A DNA stretch of 64,000 nt, from NCBI GenBank assembly GCA_017744935.1, contig JAGIAI010000041.1, positions 21,436 to 85,435 on the forward strand, given 5' to 3'. Below, one piece after another: positions 1-10,138 of this stretch. The notes beneath the pieces are model-generated. The model saw only the letters and a program-made list of their open reading frames with translations, was not told the DNA's origin and did no database searches. The translations under genes and the position numbers were made by a program. This DNA is from Variovorax sp. Its GTDB lineage: Bacteria; Pseudomonadota; Gammaproteobacteria; Burkholderiales; Burkholderiaceae_C. Positions within the stretch are counted from its first letter, which is position 1. Each line of letters starts with the position of its first letter.

Positions 1-1272
1 GCGTCGCTCGGCGTCGGCACCGCCGTCTTCACGCCGCTCGCCAATGCCCAGTCGATGACCTTCAAGCCCGAGAAGGGCGCCAAGCTACGCGTGCTGCGCT
101 GGAGCCGCTTCGTGCAGGGCGACATCGATGCCTACATGGCCAACGTCAAGAAGTTCAGCGAGACTACCGGGATCGAGGTGCGCGTCGACAACGAAGGCTG
201 GGAAGACGTCCGGCCGAAGGCCGCCGTGGCGGCCAACACCGGCGCGGGGCCGGACATCATCCTGTCGACCAACGACGACGCGAACCTCTATCCCGACAAG
301 CTGCTCGACGTGACCGACCTCGCCGAGTACCTCGGCAAGAAGTACGGCGGCTGGTATCCGGCGGCCGAGATGTTCATGCGTCCCGACGGCAAGCGCTGGA
401 TCGGCCTGCCGCTCGGCGCATCGGGATCGCTGATCGTCTACCGCGAAAGCATGGTCAAGGCGGCCGGCTTCGACACCTTCCCGAAGAACAACGACGACTT
501 CCTCAAGCTCTACAAGGCGCTCAAGGAAAAGGGCACGCCGGGCGGCATGGCGCTCGGCAACGCAACCGGCGACAGCACCTGGACCAACTGGCTGATCTGG
601 TCGTTCGGCGGCAAGCTGGTCGACAAGAACAACAAGGTGGTGATCGACAGCCCCGAGACGCTCAAGGCGCTCGAATACGCCAAGGAGCTGTACGCGAACT
701 TCATCCCCGGCACGCTCTCGTGGCTGGACCCGAACAACAACAAGGCCTTCCTCGACGGGCAGATCAGCGTCACCAACAACGGCATCTCGATCTACTACGC
801 CGCCAAGAATTCGCAGGACCCGAAGGTCAAGGAGATGGCCTCCGACATCAACCATGCGGTGTTCCCGGTGGGACCGGTGGGCGTGCCGACCGAGTCGCAC
901 CTCTTCTTCAATCAGATGATCATGAAGTACACCAAGTACCCGCAGGCGGCGAAGGAGTTCCTGCGCTTCATGATGGAACGGCCGCAGTTCGACGACTGGC
1001 TCAAGGGCGGGGGTGGCTACGTCGCACAGCCGCTGCGCGCCTACGAGGCCAACGAGATCTGGACGGTGGACCCGAAGAACACGCCATACCGCGATTCGGT
1101 CAAGAACCTGCGCCCGGCGGGCTACGAAGGCAAGCTCGGCTACGCATCGGCCGGTGCGGCGGCGGACTTCATCATTCCGAACATGGTGGCCGAGGCCGCG
1201 AGCGGTTCGAAGTCGCCGAAGGAAGCTGCAGAACGGGCCCAGAAGCGTGCAGAGCGCTATTACAAAGTCTGA
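1..1272 (+). CDS. ABC transporter extracellular sugar-binding protein (family 1), 5' truncated by window edge
   Basis: Reading frame is open to base 1 with signal-peptide-like residues (ASLGVGTAVFTPLANAQS) before the ORF Met; SBP motifs such as GPDIILSTNDDANLYPDKLLDVTDL; two permease genes follow. Confidence 0.9.
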   Translation, partial: ASLGVGTAVFTPLANAQSMTFKPEKGAKLRVLRWSRFVQGDIDAYMANVKKFSETTGIEVRVDNEGWEDVRPKAAVAANTGAGPDIILSTNDDANLYPDKLLDVTDLAEYLGKKYGGWYPAAEMFMRPDGKRWIGLPLGASGSLIVYRESMVKAAGFDTFPKNNDDFLKLYKALKEKGTPGGMALGNATGDSTWTNWLIWSFGGKLVDKNNKVVIDSPETLKALEYAKELYANFIPGTLSWLDPNNNKAFLDGQISVTNNGISIYYAAKNSQDPKVKEMASDINHAVFPVGPVGVPTESHLFFNQMIMKYTKYPQAAKEFLRFMMERPQFDDWLKGGGGYVAQPLRAYEANEIWTVDPKNTPYRDSVKNLRPAGYEGKLGYASAGAAADFIIPNMVAEAASGSKSPKEAAERAQKRAERYYKV

Positions 1273-1300
1273 GGGCGTTCGCGCAGGCGAGCGGCATTCC

Positions 1301-2209
1301 ATGACGCTGCTCGCCCGCTTCCAGAACAGCCGCAACGCCCTCGGCTTCGCATTCATGCTGCCGGCGGCGGTGCTGCTGCTGCTGTTCCTCACCTATCCGC
1401 TCGGCCTCGGCACCTGGCTCGGCTTCACCGACACGAAGGTGGGTCGGGGCGGAGAGTGGGTCGGGCTGGAGAACTACGTCTTCCTCTGGAACGACGCGGT
1501 CACGCGGCTGGCGCTTTTCAACACGCTCTTCTACACGGCGGTGGCGAGCGTCTTCAAGTTCTTCCTCGGGTTGTGGCTTGCGGTACTGCTGAACAAGAAC
1601 ATCCGGTTCAAGACCTTTTTCCGCGCGGTCATCCTGCTGCCCTACATCGTGCCGACCGCGCTGTCGGCGATCGCGTTCTGGTGGATCTACGACTCGCAGT
1701 TCTCGATCATCAGCTGGGCGCTGGTCAAGATGGGGCTCATCGACCACTACATCGACTTCCTCGGCGACCCGTGGAACGCGCGCATGGCGGTGATCGCGGC
1801 CAATGTATGGCGCGGCGTGCCTTTCGTCGCGATCACGCTGCTGGCGGGCCTGCAGACGATCTCGCCGTCGTACTACGAAGCCTCGGCCATCGACGGCGCA
1901 ACGCCGTGGCAGCAGTTCCGGCACGTCACGCTGCCGCTGCTCACGCCGATCATCGCGGTGGTCATGACGTTCTCGGTGCTGTTCACCTTCACCGACTTCC
2001 AGCTCATCTACGTGATCACGCGGGGCGGTCCGCTCAATGCGACTCACCTGATGGCAACGCTGTCGTTCCAGCGCGCGATCTCGGGCGGTGCGCTGGGTGA
2101 GGGTGCGGCTATCGCGATTGCGATGGTGCCTTTCCTGCTCGCCTGCATCATGTTCAGCTACTTCGGCCTGCAGCGCCGTGCGTGGCAACAAGGAGGGTCG
2201 GACAAATGA
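1301..2209 (+). CDS. Sugar ABC transporter permease (MalF/UgpA-like)
   Basis: Multi-TM protein with EAA loop (YYEASAIDGATPWQQFRHVTLPLLTPI); start chosen at MTLLARFQNSRNALGF. Confidence 0.92.
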   Translation: MTLLARFQNSRNALGFAFMLPAAVLLLLFLTYPLGLGTWLGFTDTKVGRGGEWVGLENYVFLWNDAVTRLALFNTLFYTAVASVFKFFLGLWLAVLLNKNIRFKTFFRAVILLPYIVPTALSAIAFWWIYDSQFSIISWALVKMGLIDHYIDFLGDPWNARMAVIAANVWRGVPFVAITLLAGLQTISPSYYEASAIDGATPWQQFRHVTLPLLTPIIAVVMTFSVLFTFTDFQLIYVITRGGPLNATHLMATLSFQRAISGGALGEGAAIAIAMVPFLLACIMFSYFGLQRRAWQQGGSDK

Positions 2210-3084
2210 GCGCTCAGTCCGCGAAGATGGACGTCGTCGGCATGAGCTACCTGGAGTCCGTGCCGCGCAAGGTGGTCACGGTCTACCTTCCGCTGCTGGT
2301 CTTCCTCATCGTGCTGCTGTTCCCGTTCTACTGGATGGCAATCACGTCAGTGAAGCCCGATGCGGAGCTGCTCTCTCGCGAGGGCAATCCTTTCTGGGTG
2401 GTCGCGCCGACCATCAACCACTTCCACAAGCTGCTGTTCGAGACCTCGTATCCGCAGTGGCTGTGGAACACGCTGATGGTGTCGGTGGTGTCCACCTTCG
2501 CGTCGCTCGCGTGCTCGGTGTTCGCGGCCTACGCGATCGAGAGGCTGCGCTTCAAGGGCTCCCGGCAGACCGGCCTGGCGATCTTCCTGGCCTACCTCGT
2601 GCCGCCGTCGATCCTGTTCATTCCGCTGGCAAACGTGGTGTTCAACCTCGGCATGTTCGATACGCGCTGGGCGCTGATCCTGACCTATCCGACATTCCTG
2701 ATCCCGTTCTGCACCTGGCTGCTGATGGGCTATTTCCGCTCGATTCCGGCAGAGCTGGAAGAGTGCGCGCTCATCGACGGCGCGAGCCGCTGGCAGATCC
2801 TCATCAAGATCGTGTTGCCGCTTGCGGTGCCCGGGCTGATCTCGGCGGGCATCTTCGCTTTCACGCTGTCGTGGAACGAGTTCATCTATGCGCTGACTTT
2901 CGTCTCGTCCTCGGAGATCAAGACGCTGCCCGTGGGCGTGGTGACCGAACTGGTGCAGGGCGACGTCTACCAGTGGGGCCCGCTGATGGCGGGTGCATTG
3001 CTCGGCTCTTTGCCGGTGGCTTTCATCTACTCGTTCTTCGTCGAGTACTACGTGTCGGGGATGACCGGCTCCGTCAAGGAGTGA
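2206..3084 (+). CDS. Sugar ABC transporter permease (MalG/UgpE-like)
   Basis: EAA loop (ELEECALIDGASRWQILIKIVLPLAVPGLISAG); ATGA overlap with the preceding gene. Confidence 0.92.
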   Translation: MSAQSAKMDVVGMSYLESVPRKVVTVYLPLLVFLIVLLFPFYWMAITSVKPDAELLSREGNPFWVVAPTINHFHKLLFETSYPQWLWNTLMVSVVSTFASLACSVFAAYAIERLRFKGSRQTGLAIFLAYLVPPSILFIPLANVVFNLGMFDTRWALILTYPTFLIPFCTWLLMGYFRSIPAELEECALIDGASRWQILIKIVLPLAVPGLISAGIFAFTLSWNEFIYALTFVSSSEIKTLPVGVVTELVQGDVYQWGPLMAGALLGSLPVAFIYSFFVEYYVSGMTGSVKE

Positions 3085-3087
3085 AGC

Positions 3088-3106
3088 GGGCTCCGGGACG
3101 GAGCCC
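3088..3106 (+). terminator. Possible intrinsic terminator hairpin after the ABC permease operon
   Basis: GGGCTCC-GGGAC-GGAGCCC (7-bp perfect stem) directly after the stop codon; no strong U-tract. Confidence 0.4.
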
Positions 3107-3228
3107 AATCCCATCGTTCCCAGTGGTCTTGTTCTCGGCGGGAGATGCCGCTCAGCCGCGGTTCCTGCAAACTGATCTGCTCGCCCGCCGTAGCGAGGTG
3201 AGAGGTCGTTTGCCGAGAGGAGATCGTC

Positions 3229-3732
3229 ATGATTCGATCCTGGGCGCTTTCGATGATGCTTGCCACGACTGGCTCGATGGCGAGCGCGGCGGATCTGACC
3301 GTCGTTTTCGTCAACCCCGAGAACTTCCGCGATGCCGCGTATTCGCGCTCTTTCCCCAGCGAGCGGGATCGCGAAGAGGTGATGCGCGACGTGCAGCAAC
3401 ACCTGCAGCGACTGGCTGACCGGCATCTGGGGCCGGGTGACGCGCTGCGCATCGAGGTGCTCGACATCGACCTGGCCGGCGATTTCAACCCGTTGCGGCG
3501 AGCGGGTTCCGAGGTCCGCATCCTGACAGACGTCACCTGGCCGCGCATGGAGTTGCGCTACACGTTGAGCCACGACGGACAGGTGATCGCGAGCGGCCAG
3601 GAGCGCATCAGCGACATGAACTACCTCGTGATGGTCCGGCGCAATTCGGGCAGCGACCGCTTCATCTACGAGCGACCAATGCTGGACAACTGGTTCGCGC
3701 GCCGCATCGTTCCGGCCAAGGAACACGGCTGA
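3229..3732 (+). CDS. DUF3016-like secreted protein
   Basis: Signal peptide (MASAADLTV) and ADLTVVFVNPENFRDAAYS...DMNYL resembling the DUF3016 family. Confidence 0.75.
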   Translation: MIRSWALSMMLATTGSMASAADLTVVFVNPENFRDAAYSRSFPSERDREEVMRDVQQHLQRLADRHLGPGDALRIEVLDIDLAGDFNPLRRAGSEVRILTDVTWPRMELRYTLSHDGQVIASGQERISDMNYLVMVRRNSGSDRFIYERPMLDNWFARRIVPAKEHG

Positions 3733-3789
3733 TCCAGACTGATCCAACCGTTTGCCGGCGGCGCTTTCCGTGCCGGCAGGAGGTGTGCG

Positions 3790-4152
3790 ATGAAGCAACT
3801 CAAGCACTGGCAGGACGTGGTGAATGCACTGCTGGGCGTGTGGCTGGCGATTTCGCCATGGCTCGCGGGCTACCAGGAGATCCCGTCACCGACCGCGAAC
3901 GCGGTGCTCGTCGGCGTGGCGCTGGTGGCCGCGGCGCTGGGCGCAATGATCGTGCCGCGCGCCTGGGAAGAATGGACCGAGTGCGCACTCGGCGCATGGC
4001 TGGTCATCTCCCCGTGGGTGATTGGCTTCGGCATGCATCGCCAGGCGATGCTGACCGCGGTGATCACCGGTGCGGTGATCGTGGCGCTGGCACTGTGGAC
4101 GCTCGTGACCGACAAGGAGTACAGCGGCTGGCTGAATCGCCCGGCGCATTGA
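3790..4152 (+). CDS. SPW-repeat small membrane protein
   Basis: Two ISPW motifs (WLAISPWLAGY, WLVISPWVIGF) in a hydrophobic 120-aa protein. Confidence 0.85.
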   Translation: MKQLKHWQDVVNALLGVWLAISPWLAGYQEIPSPTANAVLVGVALVAAALGAMIVPRAWEEWTECALGAWLVISPWVIGFGMHRQAMLTAVITGAVIVALALWTLVTDKEYSGWLNRPAH

Positions 4153-4176
4153 CCGTGCGGGCGCGTCGCCGGCGGC

Positions 4177-7100
4177 TCAGCCTGCGAGCGGCGTCTTCGG
4201 CCGGTCCGCGCGCACCGTGCGCGCCGGCCGCAGTTGCTGGATGAGCGCGACGAGCCGGTCGGCCATGTGCCGGCAGGCATCGCCGGCGCCCGTCACAAAG
4301 CGGGCGTCGAACAGGATCGACAGCATGTCGAGGTGGTCCATCGTCGTGTCGATGCGGCGCACCTGCGGGCCGAGGTTCGCCAGCGCATCGCGATAGGCCT
4401 CCAGCACCGATGCGAGCGCGGCGTCGCCGGTGTCGTCCGGCGCGGCAAGGCTTCCGTCGCGCAGCTTTTCCACCAGCAAGGCTTCGGGGCTTGCAACCAC
4501 GTCCCAAGGGTCGCCGTCGCGCGCGGTGGCCCTGGAGATGAGCAGGCCGCATTGCCGCGCGAGCGCCACACCGTTCGACATCGCCTCCGGGACATCCCAT
4601 CCGTCCAGCGCCATCTGCAGCGCGAGCGCGCGCAATGCCTCGCAGGGGCGGAAGCTGTCATCACCCGCGATGCCTTCGGACCGCGCATAGGCCTGCAGCC
4701 CGGTCTGCACCGCATCGCCCATCGCACCGCGCCATCGATTGCGCTGTGCGGCGGTGCCTTTGACGCGAAGCAGGTGCAGTGCGAAGACCACCGCCTTGCG
4801 CTCGCAGGCCTCGCCGAGCAGCGCGTAGCGATCCACATTGGGGCGGCAGAGGGGGCCGCCCGCCACGAGGCGATCGAGCGCGCGCAGCCGTCCGATGCCG
4901 TGATTGATCAGCGGCAGGCCCTTGGGGATCGGCCGGGGCGGGTACTTGCGGCCCGCCTGCTGCTCGGCGTGGATGCGTTCGATGTCGCGTTCGGCGCGCG
5001 CAAAGCCCAGTTCGACCTCGACGGCCGCAAGTTGCTCGATATCGCGGATCGGCACCCGACCCTGCAGGTCCGGGGTCTGGGTCGCGGCGAGGAGCGCGCT
5101 GTAGGCCCGATCAGGGCAGCGGATATCGCGCCAGATGGCGCCGAGCGCGGATTGCAGCAGCGGCAGACGCAGCCACGGCGGCGGGCAACGCCGGTCGCGC
5201 GCATCCTCGATCGCCTGGATGCGCGCCTGCTGTTCGCTCTCCAGCGCGCGGTCGGGGCGGCGCGCGATCTCGACGCGGGCGCGCGCAAGTTCGTCGAGCA
5301 TCTCGTCGATTGACACGAAGGGCGCATGGCCCTTGGCGCTGCCAGAGACGGCGTCGGCCGGCTCCGCGAGCCAGAGCGGGTCGCCGTAGGCCTGGAACGC
5401 GCCCCAGGTCACGTTGTCGGGCCGCGCGGCCCACAGGGCCTGTCGCGCCTCGAACACTGCTTCACCGAAGGGGCGCCGGTTCTGCAGCAGCGATTGGTAG
5501 AACACCTCGCCGAACTGCTGCGCGAGCTTGTCGTCGACCGCCCAGCCCGCGACGACCACGCAGCGCACCCCGATCGCCATCAGCTCGCGCGCGACGCTGC
5601 CTGCCAGCTTGTTGCCGTCGCGCACGGTCGGCCCGGCCGCGCCGCCCGGGTCGATCTGGCCGAGGTGGCAGCAGTTGAGGAAGACCAGTTCCGGCACCGA
5701 TTCCATCGCCTCGATCTCGGCAGCCGTGATGAGCAATCCGCCTGACAGCACGACGCCGCTGCGCCGCAGACCGTCCACATGCTTCTGGTCGAACACGCCG
5801 TGCGCGGAGACGTGCAGGACGCGATAGGGCTTGCGATAGAGCTTCGCGAGCACGTCGGAGGCGAGGTTGTCGGCGCCGATGGCCCGGCTCACCTCGTAGC
5901 CCATGCTCATCAACAAGCTGGCGACTGCGGTGGCTTCCACCTCGGCGCCGGCCAGCGAATCCGGATCCTTGCCCTGCGGATTGGCAGGATCGGGAAACGC
6001 CGCCCCGAAGCCCTGCACCGAAGGGTTGCCGACCACGTAGGCACTGCGCGCCACGCTCTGCCGCACATCGCGCCGGTACGCCGACGACGAAAGCTGTCGC
6101 ACCACCGGCGTGCAGAGCGCCAGCGGCACGAGAGGGCCATCCGTCTGCGCTTCGGGCGCGAAGAGAGGATCGGTCAGCATCAGCTCCCAAGGCAGGTTGG
6201 CGGTCGCGCCATCGACCACCAGCACGATGCGCTGGAGTTGCCGCGCCGCATCCTTGAAGTCGGGCGGCACGATGAGCTGGAACAGCATGCGGCCGAAGTC
6301 GGCGTTCCATTGCGTCTGGCTGATCTGCTGGCGTACCAGCGTCTCGATCAGGCTCGGCTGGCGCTGCTGTACCACGGTCTCGGCCCGGGCGCGCTGGCCA
6401 ACGTAGAGAAAGCGGAGCTTGTCGGCGAGCCGCGTCGCCCCGTCGGGACGCGGCGTGACGGCCTGATCGTCGGCATCGGTGACGATCAGGCGCGGCCAGT
6501 AGGTTGCGCCGCGCGCGTCGAACAGGCGCTGGCGCAGCCCGGTGCCCTGAGCCAATTCGGGGTTGCAGGTGAGCAGGGTGTCTCTCGCCGCCGCGGCCGT
6601 CTGCAGGCGCGATGTCAGCTGGCGAAGCTCGTAGACCGCTGTGATGGCGGTGTCCACATAGAGCTCGACGATATCGAGTTGCGACACGCGCACCGACAGT
6701 CCGGTGGTGCGCCGGAACTTCTCGTTGGCATCCACGACGCCGCGGACCACCGCCTCGACCGAGCCCGCAATCGTCAGGTTGGCCGACGAGTTGTAGCCCA
6801 GCAGCAGTGTCGCGAGCGGCACCTCACGGTCTTCGCGGCCCATCACGTCGACCACCTGCAGCAGATAGCGCAGCACACCGGCGCGCACCGCGATCATCAG
6901 CGCGTCCTGGCTCAGGTTGCCTTCGTAGCTGCCAAGGCCGGTGACCACTGCACCGGTGAGCACGCCGCGCCGGCGTTCGATCGCACTGGGCGTTCGCAGG
7001 ACCACGGCAGCGGTACCGAGCGGGCCGGCGTAGAGGTCGAGCGCGCGGCGCTGGGCCAGTTGACCATCCATGAGCTCGGTGTCGATCAGCGCCTCGGTGC

Positions 7101-10100
7101 CGGCCATCGAGTCGTTCTCGTAGTGGCCGACCATGATCGGGCACGAGAGGAACCGAAGGTCCATCGCCTTGAGGTTCACCTCGAGCCGCTGCTTGGCGCG
7201 CGTGGCGATGCGGTTGTCCGGCGTGCCGCCGATCATGGCTGCGGCGAGGTTCGCGTCGTCGACTGCGTTCGGCGGGCCGGGGTCGTAGCTCACGGGCCGG
7301 TCTGGCGCTGCGGCACGGGTGGTGGGCGGCGTGCGGTCAAGCGCGCCGGTTGCGCCACTCACGAGCAACTCGCCGAGTGCGGAGAACGCGGATGCGGTCG
7401 AGAGCAGGTCGCCATGCACCGCCGGCAGGTAGTAGAAGCTGCCGATTCCGCCGATGCGGCCCGAATCCCAGGTCACGGTGCCGTCGCCGCGTGCGGTGGA
7501 CACCATCCGCAGGCGGGGGGTGCCGCCGCGCGTTTCCACGCGGACGCCGCACGGCGTGTTCGGCGCGACGCCGAAGACGTAGACGGACTTCGTGCGGTAC
7601 GCGTCGGGCAGCGTGGGCGTTCCATCGCTGCCGGCCTTTGCGTCTTCCGTCCACAGCCAACCGGCCGACGCCAGTGTCTCGGCGTCGGGCTGGCCGCAGC
7701 GCTGGTCGCCGAACCACAGGTCGGTGTTGACCGCCTTCAGCGCCTTCCAGCCTTCGGGCAGCCAATACTGTTGCGGCTCGCCTCCGTCGGGTTGCCCTTC
7801 GAATGTGTCGACGAAGCCCGGTCGCGGCAGCAGTTGCAACGCGCCGCGGAATCCGGAGACGATGTCGAGCACTTGCTGCATGTCATGGCTGATGTCGAGC
7901 CGCGCGAGCGTACGCAGAGCGTCGCCCTTGCCGAGCAGGTTCTCGACCATCGAGTGGGAGCCCTGGTGCGGCGTGCCGGCCATGACGAGCCGCGCGCCAT
8001 CGCGCGCCATCAGCCGGTCCATCACCTCGCGCCGCCGGTAGATGCACGCGCGCACCACCAACCCGCCCATGCTGTGTGCGAGCAGGCGGATCGGCTGCGT
8101 GGTCTGCTTCAGCAGCAGGTCGAGAAACGTGCCGAGCCGCTCTCCCAGCACGTCGAGCGGCTGGCGCCAGTCGTATGGAAAGGGCACCACGCGATGGCTG
8201 CCCGCGAGGTGCTCGCAGATTGCGCTGTAGGTCTTGCCGAAGAGACCCCCGGTCGTCACCTTGTCGGCGCCGAAGGCGATGTCGGTCAGGCCCCCGGCCG
8301 CGAGGCTGAGCGGATTGAGCCAAACTCGCTTGCCATCGGCGTCGAGATAGGTGCCCATCACGCCGGGCAGCACGACGACGATCGGCCGCTCCACACCTGC
8401 CGCGTCGCGCGATGCGCCGATGCCCGCCGCGTCGAGGCTGGTGAACTGCGGCGGCATCACGCGGAACGCCGCGACATCCTCGAGCCGATCGAGCACCAGC
8501 CAGTCGCGCATTGCGCTGCGGGTCTCCAGATTGCCGAAGTAGCTGAAATGCGAGACATCCGACGCACGGTCGAACATCACGCGCGCCTTGGCCTTGACCG
8601 CGGCGCCCGCGAGCATCGATGCGGTGTCGACCACGAGGTCGTTGTCGGTGTTCTCGAACAGGAGGAAGTCGGTGAGCAGCGTGCCCATGCGCATCAAGAG
8701 GTTGCCGCCCTGCATGTCGCCGGCGATCAACCCCATGCGGATGTCGGGCTGCACCGTCCCGTCGCGTAGCAGTGCCGCCATGGGTGAATCGGGCAGCATC
8801 GCCTCGATGCCCGGCACCAGATGCGGATTGGTGCGGTTGCGCGCGATCTCGATCACCACGCGCTTGAACGCCGAATACAGCGGATTGCCGAAGAAGAACG
8901 GCACGCGGCCGATCAGCGTGAGCAGGCCTGAGAGGAACACGTCGAAGTTGCCGCTCGCGAGCTTCGTGCCCTGCGAGGGGCTCGCGACGCGCACGTAGCG
9001 TTCGACCACTGGCGCCTTGTCGCGCAGCATCGCGAACAGATTGCCCAGTTGCTCGCGATGCTCGGCATGCGCGCGGTCGAGCTCCTTGCGCACTTCGGCT
9101 TCACGTCCCTGCGCATCGCCAACGCCGGGGAACGCAAAGCTGTAGCTGTCGATGTGGCGGTCGATGTCCTGCAGGCACATCAGGTCGCCGACGATGCCGC
9201 CGCGCGAATGCGTCACGAGGCTGACGCGCGCGCCCCTGGGGAGCGCCGTCGCGAGCTGCAGCGCGTTGTCGATCGGGCTTTCGGACAGCGTCCGGTGCTC
9301 GAAGCCGTAGATACCGCCAGGGAAGCGGCTTTCGAGCCGGGCCCAGAGGCCCCGGTCGCTGCGCTGCAGGTCGGCGAAGCTGCCCAGCGTGCTCGATGCG
9401 GTGCCGTGGATGAAGATCAACGCCGGCCGTGCCTTGCCGTCCGCGCCGATCATCGTGGCGATATCGTCGGGCGCACCGCCTTCGAGCTTGCCGCCTCCAT
9501 CGGTCCAGCGATAGAGGTGGCCGGCCGGCCGGCTCAGGCGGTCTTCGATGACCTTCATGAGCGCCTTGGTGGCGAGCCAGCTCACGCCGGCGTCGACGAC
9601 TGCCGTCTGCCTGCCCTTGCCGCCCTTGTCCTTCGGGAGATCGGCGACCAGCGCCTGCGCTGCATCGGTCAGCGAATCGCGGCCCACGGCCACTGACACC
9701 ACGCGTGTGACCAGGCTGCCCATCGCGTCGGAGAACACCCCGCGACGCGGCATCGCGCTCTCGGCGTTGAGACGATCGAAGAGCACGCGGCCTTCGTCGT
9801 CGACCAGATCGGGCCGGTTGCGCAGCAGTGCGTCGCGCAATCGTGCGGGGCTGGTGACCAGCGTGCCGCCATCGGCGAGGTCGATCACCAGCACTTCGTC
9901 GTCTGCTGTGGCGAGTTCGCTGGTGGTGGCGTCGCCCGCACCGCGCGCGGTCGTGCCAAGCTCTACGCTGGATTTGGGCGTCAGCAATCCTTCGGGCAGG
10001 AAATCGTCCTCGGGCGAAGGTCCGCCGACGCTCCGCGTCGAAGACCTCAGGAGAGCAGGCACCTCGGGTTTTGTGTTTTCGCGTCCGGTGAGCTTCAGGA

Positions 10101-10116
10101 CGATCGGCGGCGCCAT
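4177..10116 (-). CDS. Very large multidomain protein: alpha/beta hydrolase + LCAT/PGAP1-like hydrolase + CHAT (caspase-like) domain + alpha-helical C-terminus
   Basis: Start chosen at MAPPIVLKLTG (GAGGAGGGA Shine-Dalgarno upstream). Motifs: LIFIHGTASS and VTHSRGG; VVVLPGVMGTYLDADG and LLAHSMGG; CHAT-like HVSAHGVF and FLNCCHLG dyad. Confidence 0.88.
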   Translation of the reverse strand: MAPPIVLKLTGRENTKPEVPALLRSSTRSVGGPSPEDDFLPEGLLTPKSSVELGTTARGAGDATTSELATADDEVLVIDLADGGTLVTSPARLRDALLRNRPDLVDDEGRVLFDRLNAESAMPRRGVFSDAMGSLVTRVVSVAVGRDSLTDAAQALVADLPKDKGGKGRQTAVVDAGVSWLATKALMKVIEDRLSRPAGHLYRWTDGGGKLEGGAPDDIATMIGADGKARPALIFIHGTASSTLGSFADLQRSDRGLWARLESRFPGGIYGFEHRTLSESPIDNALQLATALPRGARVSLVTHSRGGIVGDLMCLQDIDRHIDSYSFAFPGVGDAQGREAEVRKELDRAHAEHREQLGNLFAMLRDKAPVVERYVRVASPSQGTKLASGNFDVFLSGLLTLIGRVPFFFGNPLYSAFKRVVIEIARNRTNPHLVPGIEAMLPDSPMAALLRDGTVQPDIRMGLIAGDMQGGNLLMRMGTLLTDFLLFENTDNDLVVDTASMLAGAAVKAKARVMFDRASDVSHFSYFGNLETRSAMRDWLVLDRLEDVAAFRVMPPQFTSLDAAGIGASRDAAGVERPIVVVLPGVMGTYLDADGKRVWLNPLSLAAGGLTDIAFGADKVTTGGLFGKTYSAICEHLAGSHRVVPFPYDWRQPLDVLGERLGTFLDLLLKQTTQPIRLLAHSMGGLVVRACIYRRREVMDRLMARDGARLVMAGTPHQGSHSMVENLLGKGDALRTLARLDISHDMQQVLDIVSGFRGALQLLPRPGFVDTFEGQPDGGEPQQYWLPEGWKALKAVNTDLWFGDQRCGQPDAETLASAGWLWTEDAKAGSDGTPTLPDAYRTKSVYVFGVAPNTPCGVRVETRGGTPRLRMVSTARGDGTVTWDSGRIGGIGSFYYLPAVHGDLLSTASAFSALGELLVSGATGALDRTPPTTRAAAPDRPVSYDPGPPNAVDDANLAAAMIGGTPDNRIATRAKQRLEVNLKAMDLRFLSCPIMVGHYENDSMAGTEALIDTELMDGQLAQRRALDLYAGPLGTAAVVLRTPSAIERRRGVLTGAVVTGLGSYEGNLSQDALMIAVRAGVLRYLLQVVDVMGREDREVPLATLLLGYNSSANLTIAGSVEAVVRGVVDANEKFRRTTGLSVRVSQLDIVELYVDTAITAVYELRQLTSRLQTAAAARDTLLTCNPELAQGTGLRQRLFDARGATYWPRLIVTDADDQAVTPRPDGATRLADKLRFLYVGQRARAETVVQQRQPSLIETLVRQQISQTQWNADFGRMLFQLIVPPDFKDAARQLQRIVLVVDGATANLPWELMLTDPLFAPEAQTDGPLVPLALCTPVVRQLSSSAYRRDVRQSVARSAYVVGNPSVQGFGAAFPDPANPQGKDPDSLAGAEVEATAVASLLMSMGYEVSRAIGADNLASDVLAKLYRKPYRVLHVSAHGVFDQKHVDGLRRSGVVLSGGLLITAAEIEAMESVPELVFLNCCHLGQIDPGGAAGPTVRDGNKLAGSVARELMAIGVRCVVVAGWAVDDKLAQQFGEVFYQSLLQNRRPFGEAVFEARQALWAARPDNVTWGAFQAYGDPLWLAEPADAVSGSAKGHAPFVSIDEMLDELARARVEIARRPDRALESEQQARIQAIEDARDRRCPPPWLRLPLLQSALGAIWRDIRCPDRAYSALLAATQTPDLQGRVPIRDIEQLAAVEVELGFARAERDIERIHAEQQAGRKYPPRPIPKGLPLINHGIGRLRALDRLVAGGPLCRPNVDRYALLGEACERKAVVFALHLLRVKGTAAQRNRWRGAMGDAVQTGLQAYARSEGIAGDDSFRPCEALRALALQMALDGWDVPEAMSNGVALARQCGLLISRATARDGDPWDVVASPEALLVEKLRDGSLAAPDDTGDAALASVLEAYRDALANLGPQVRRIDTTMDHLDMLSILFDARFVTGAGDACRHMADRLVALIQQLRPARTVRADRPKTPLAG

Positions 10117-10138
10117 GCGCTGTCCCTCCTCGAGGGCC

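Noticed and set aside
1-3084. Sugar ABC operon apparently lacking an ATPase
   Set aside because: The operon is cut by the left window edge; the ATPase gene may lie upstream.
5779-8769. 996-aa plus-strand ORF opposite the CHAT gene
   Set aside because: Antisense to a well-supported coding region; low-complexity R/H/A/G-rich translation typical of GC-rich reverse frames; no recognisable motif.
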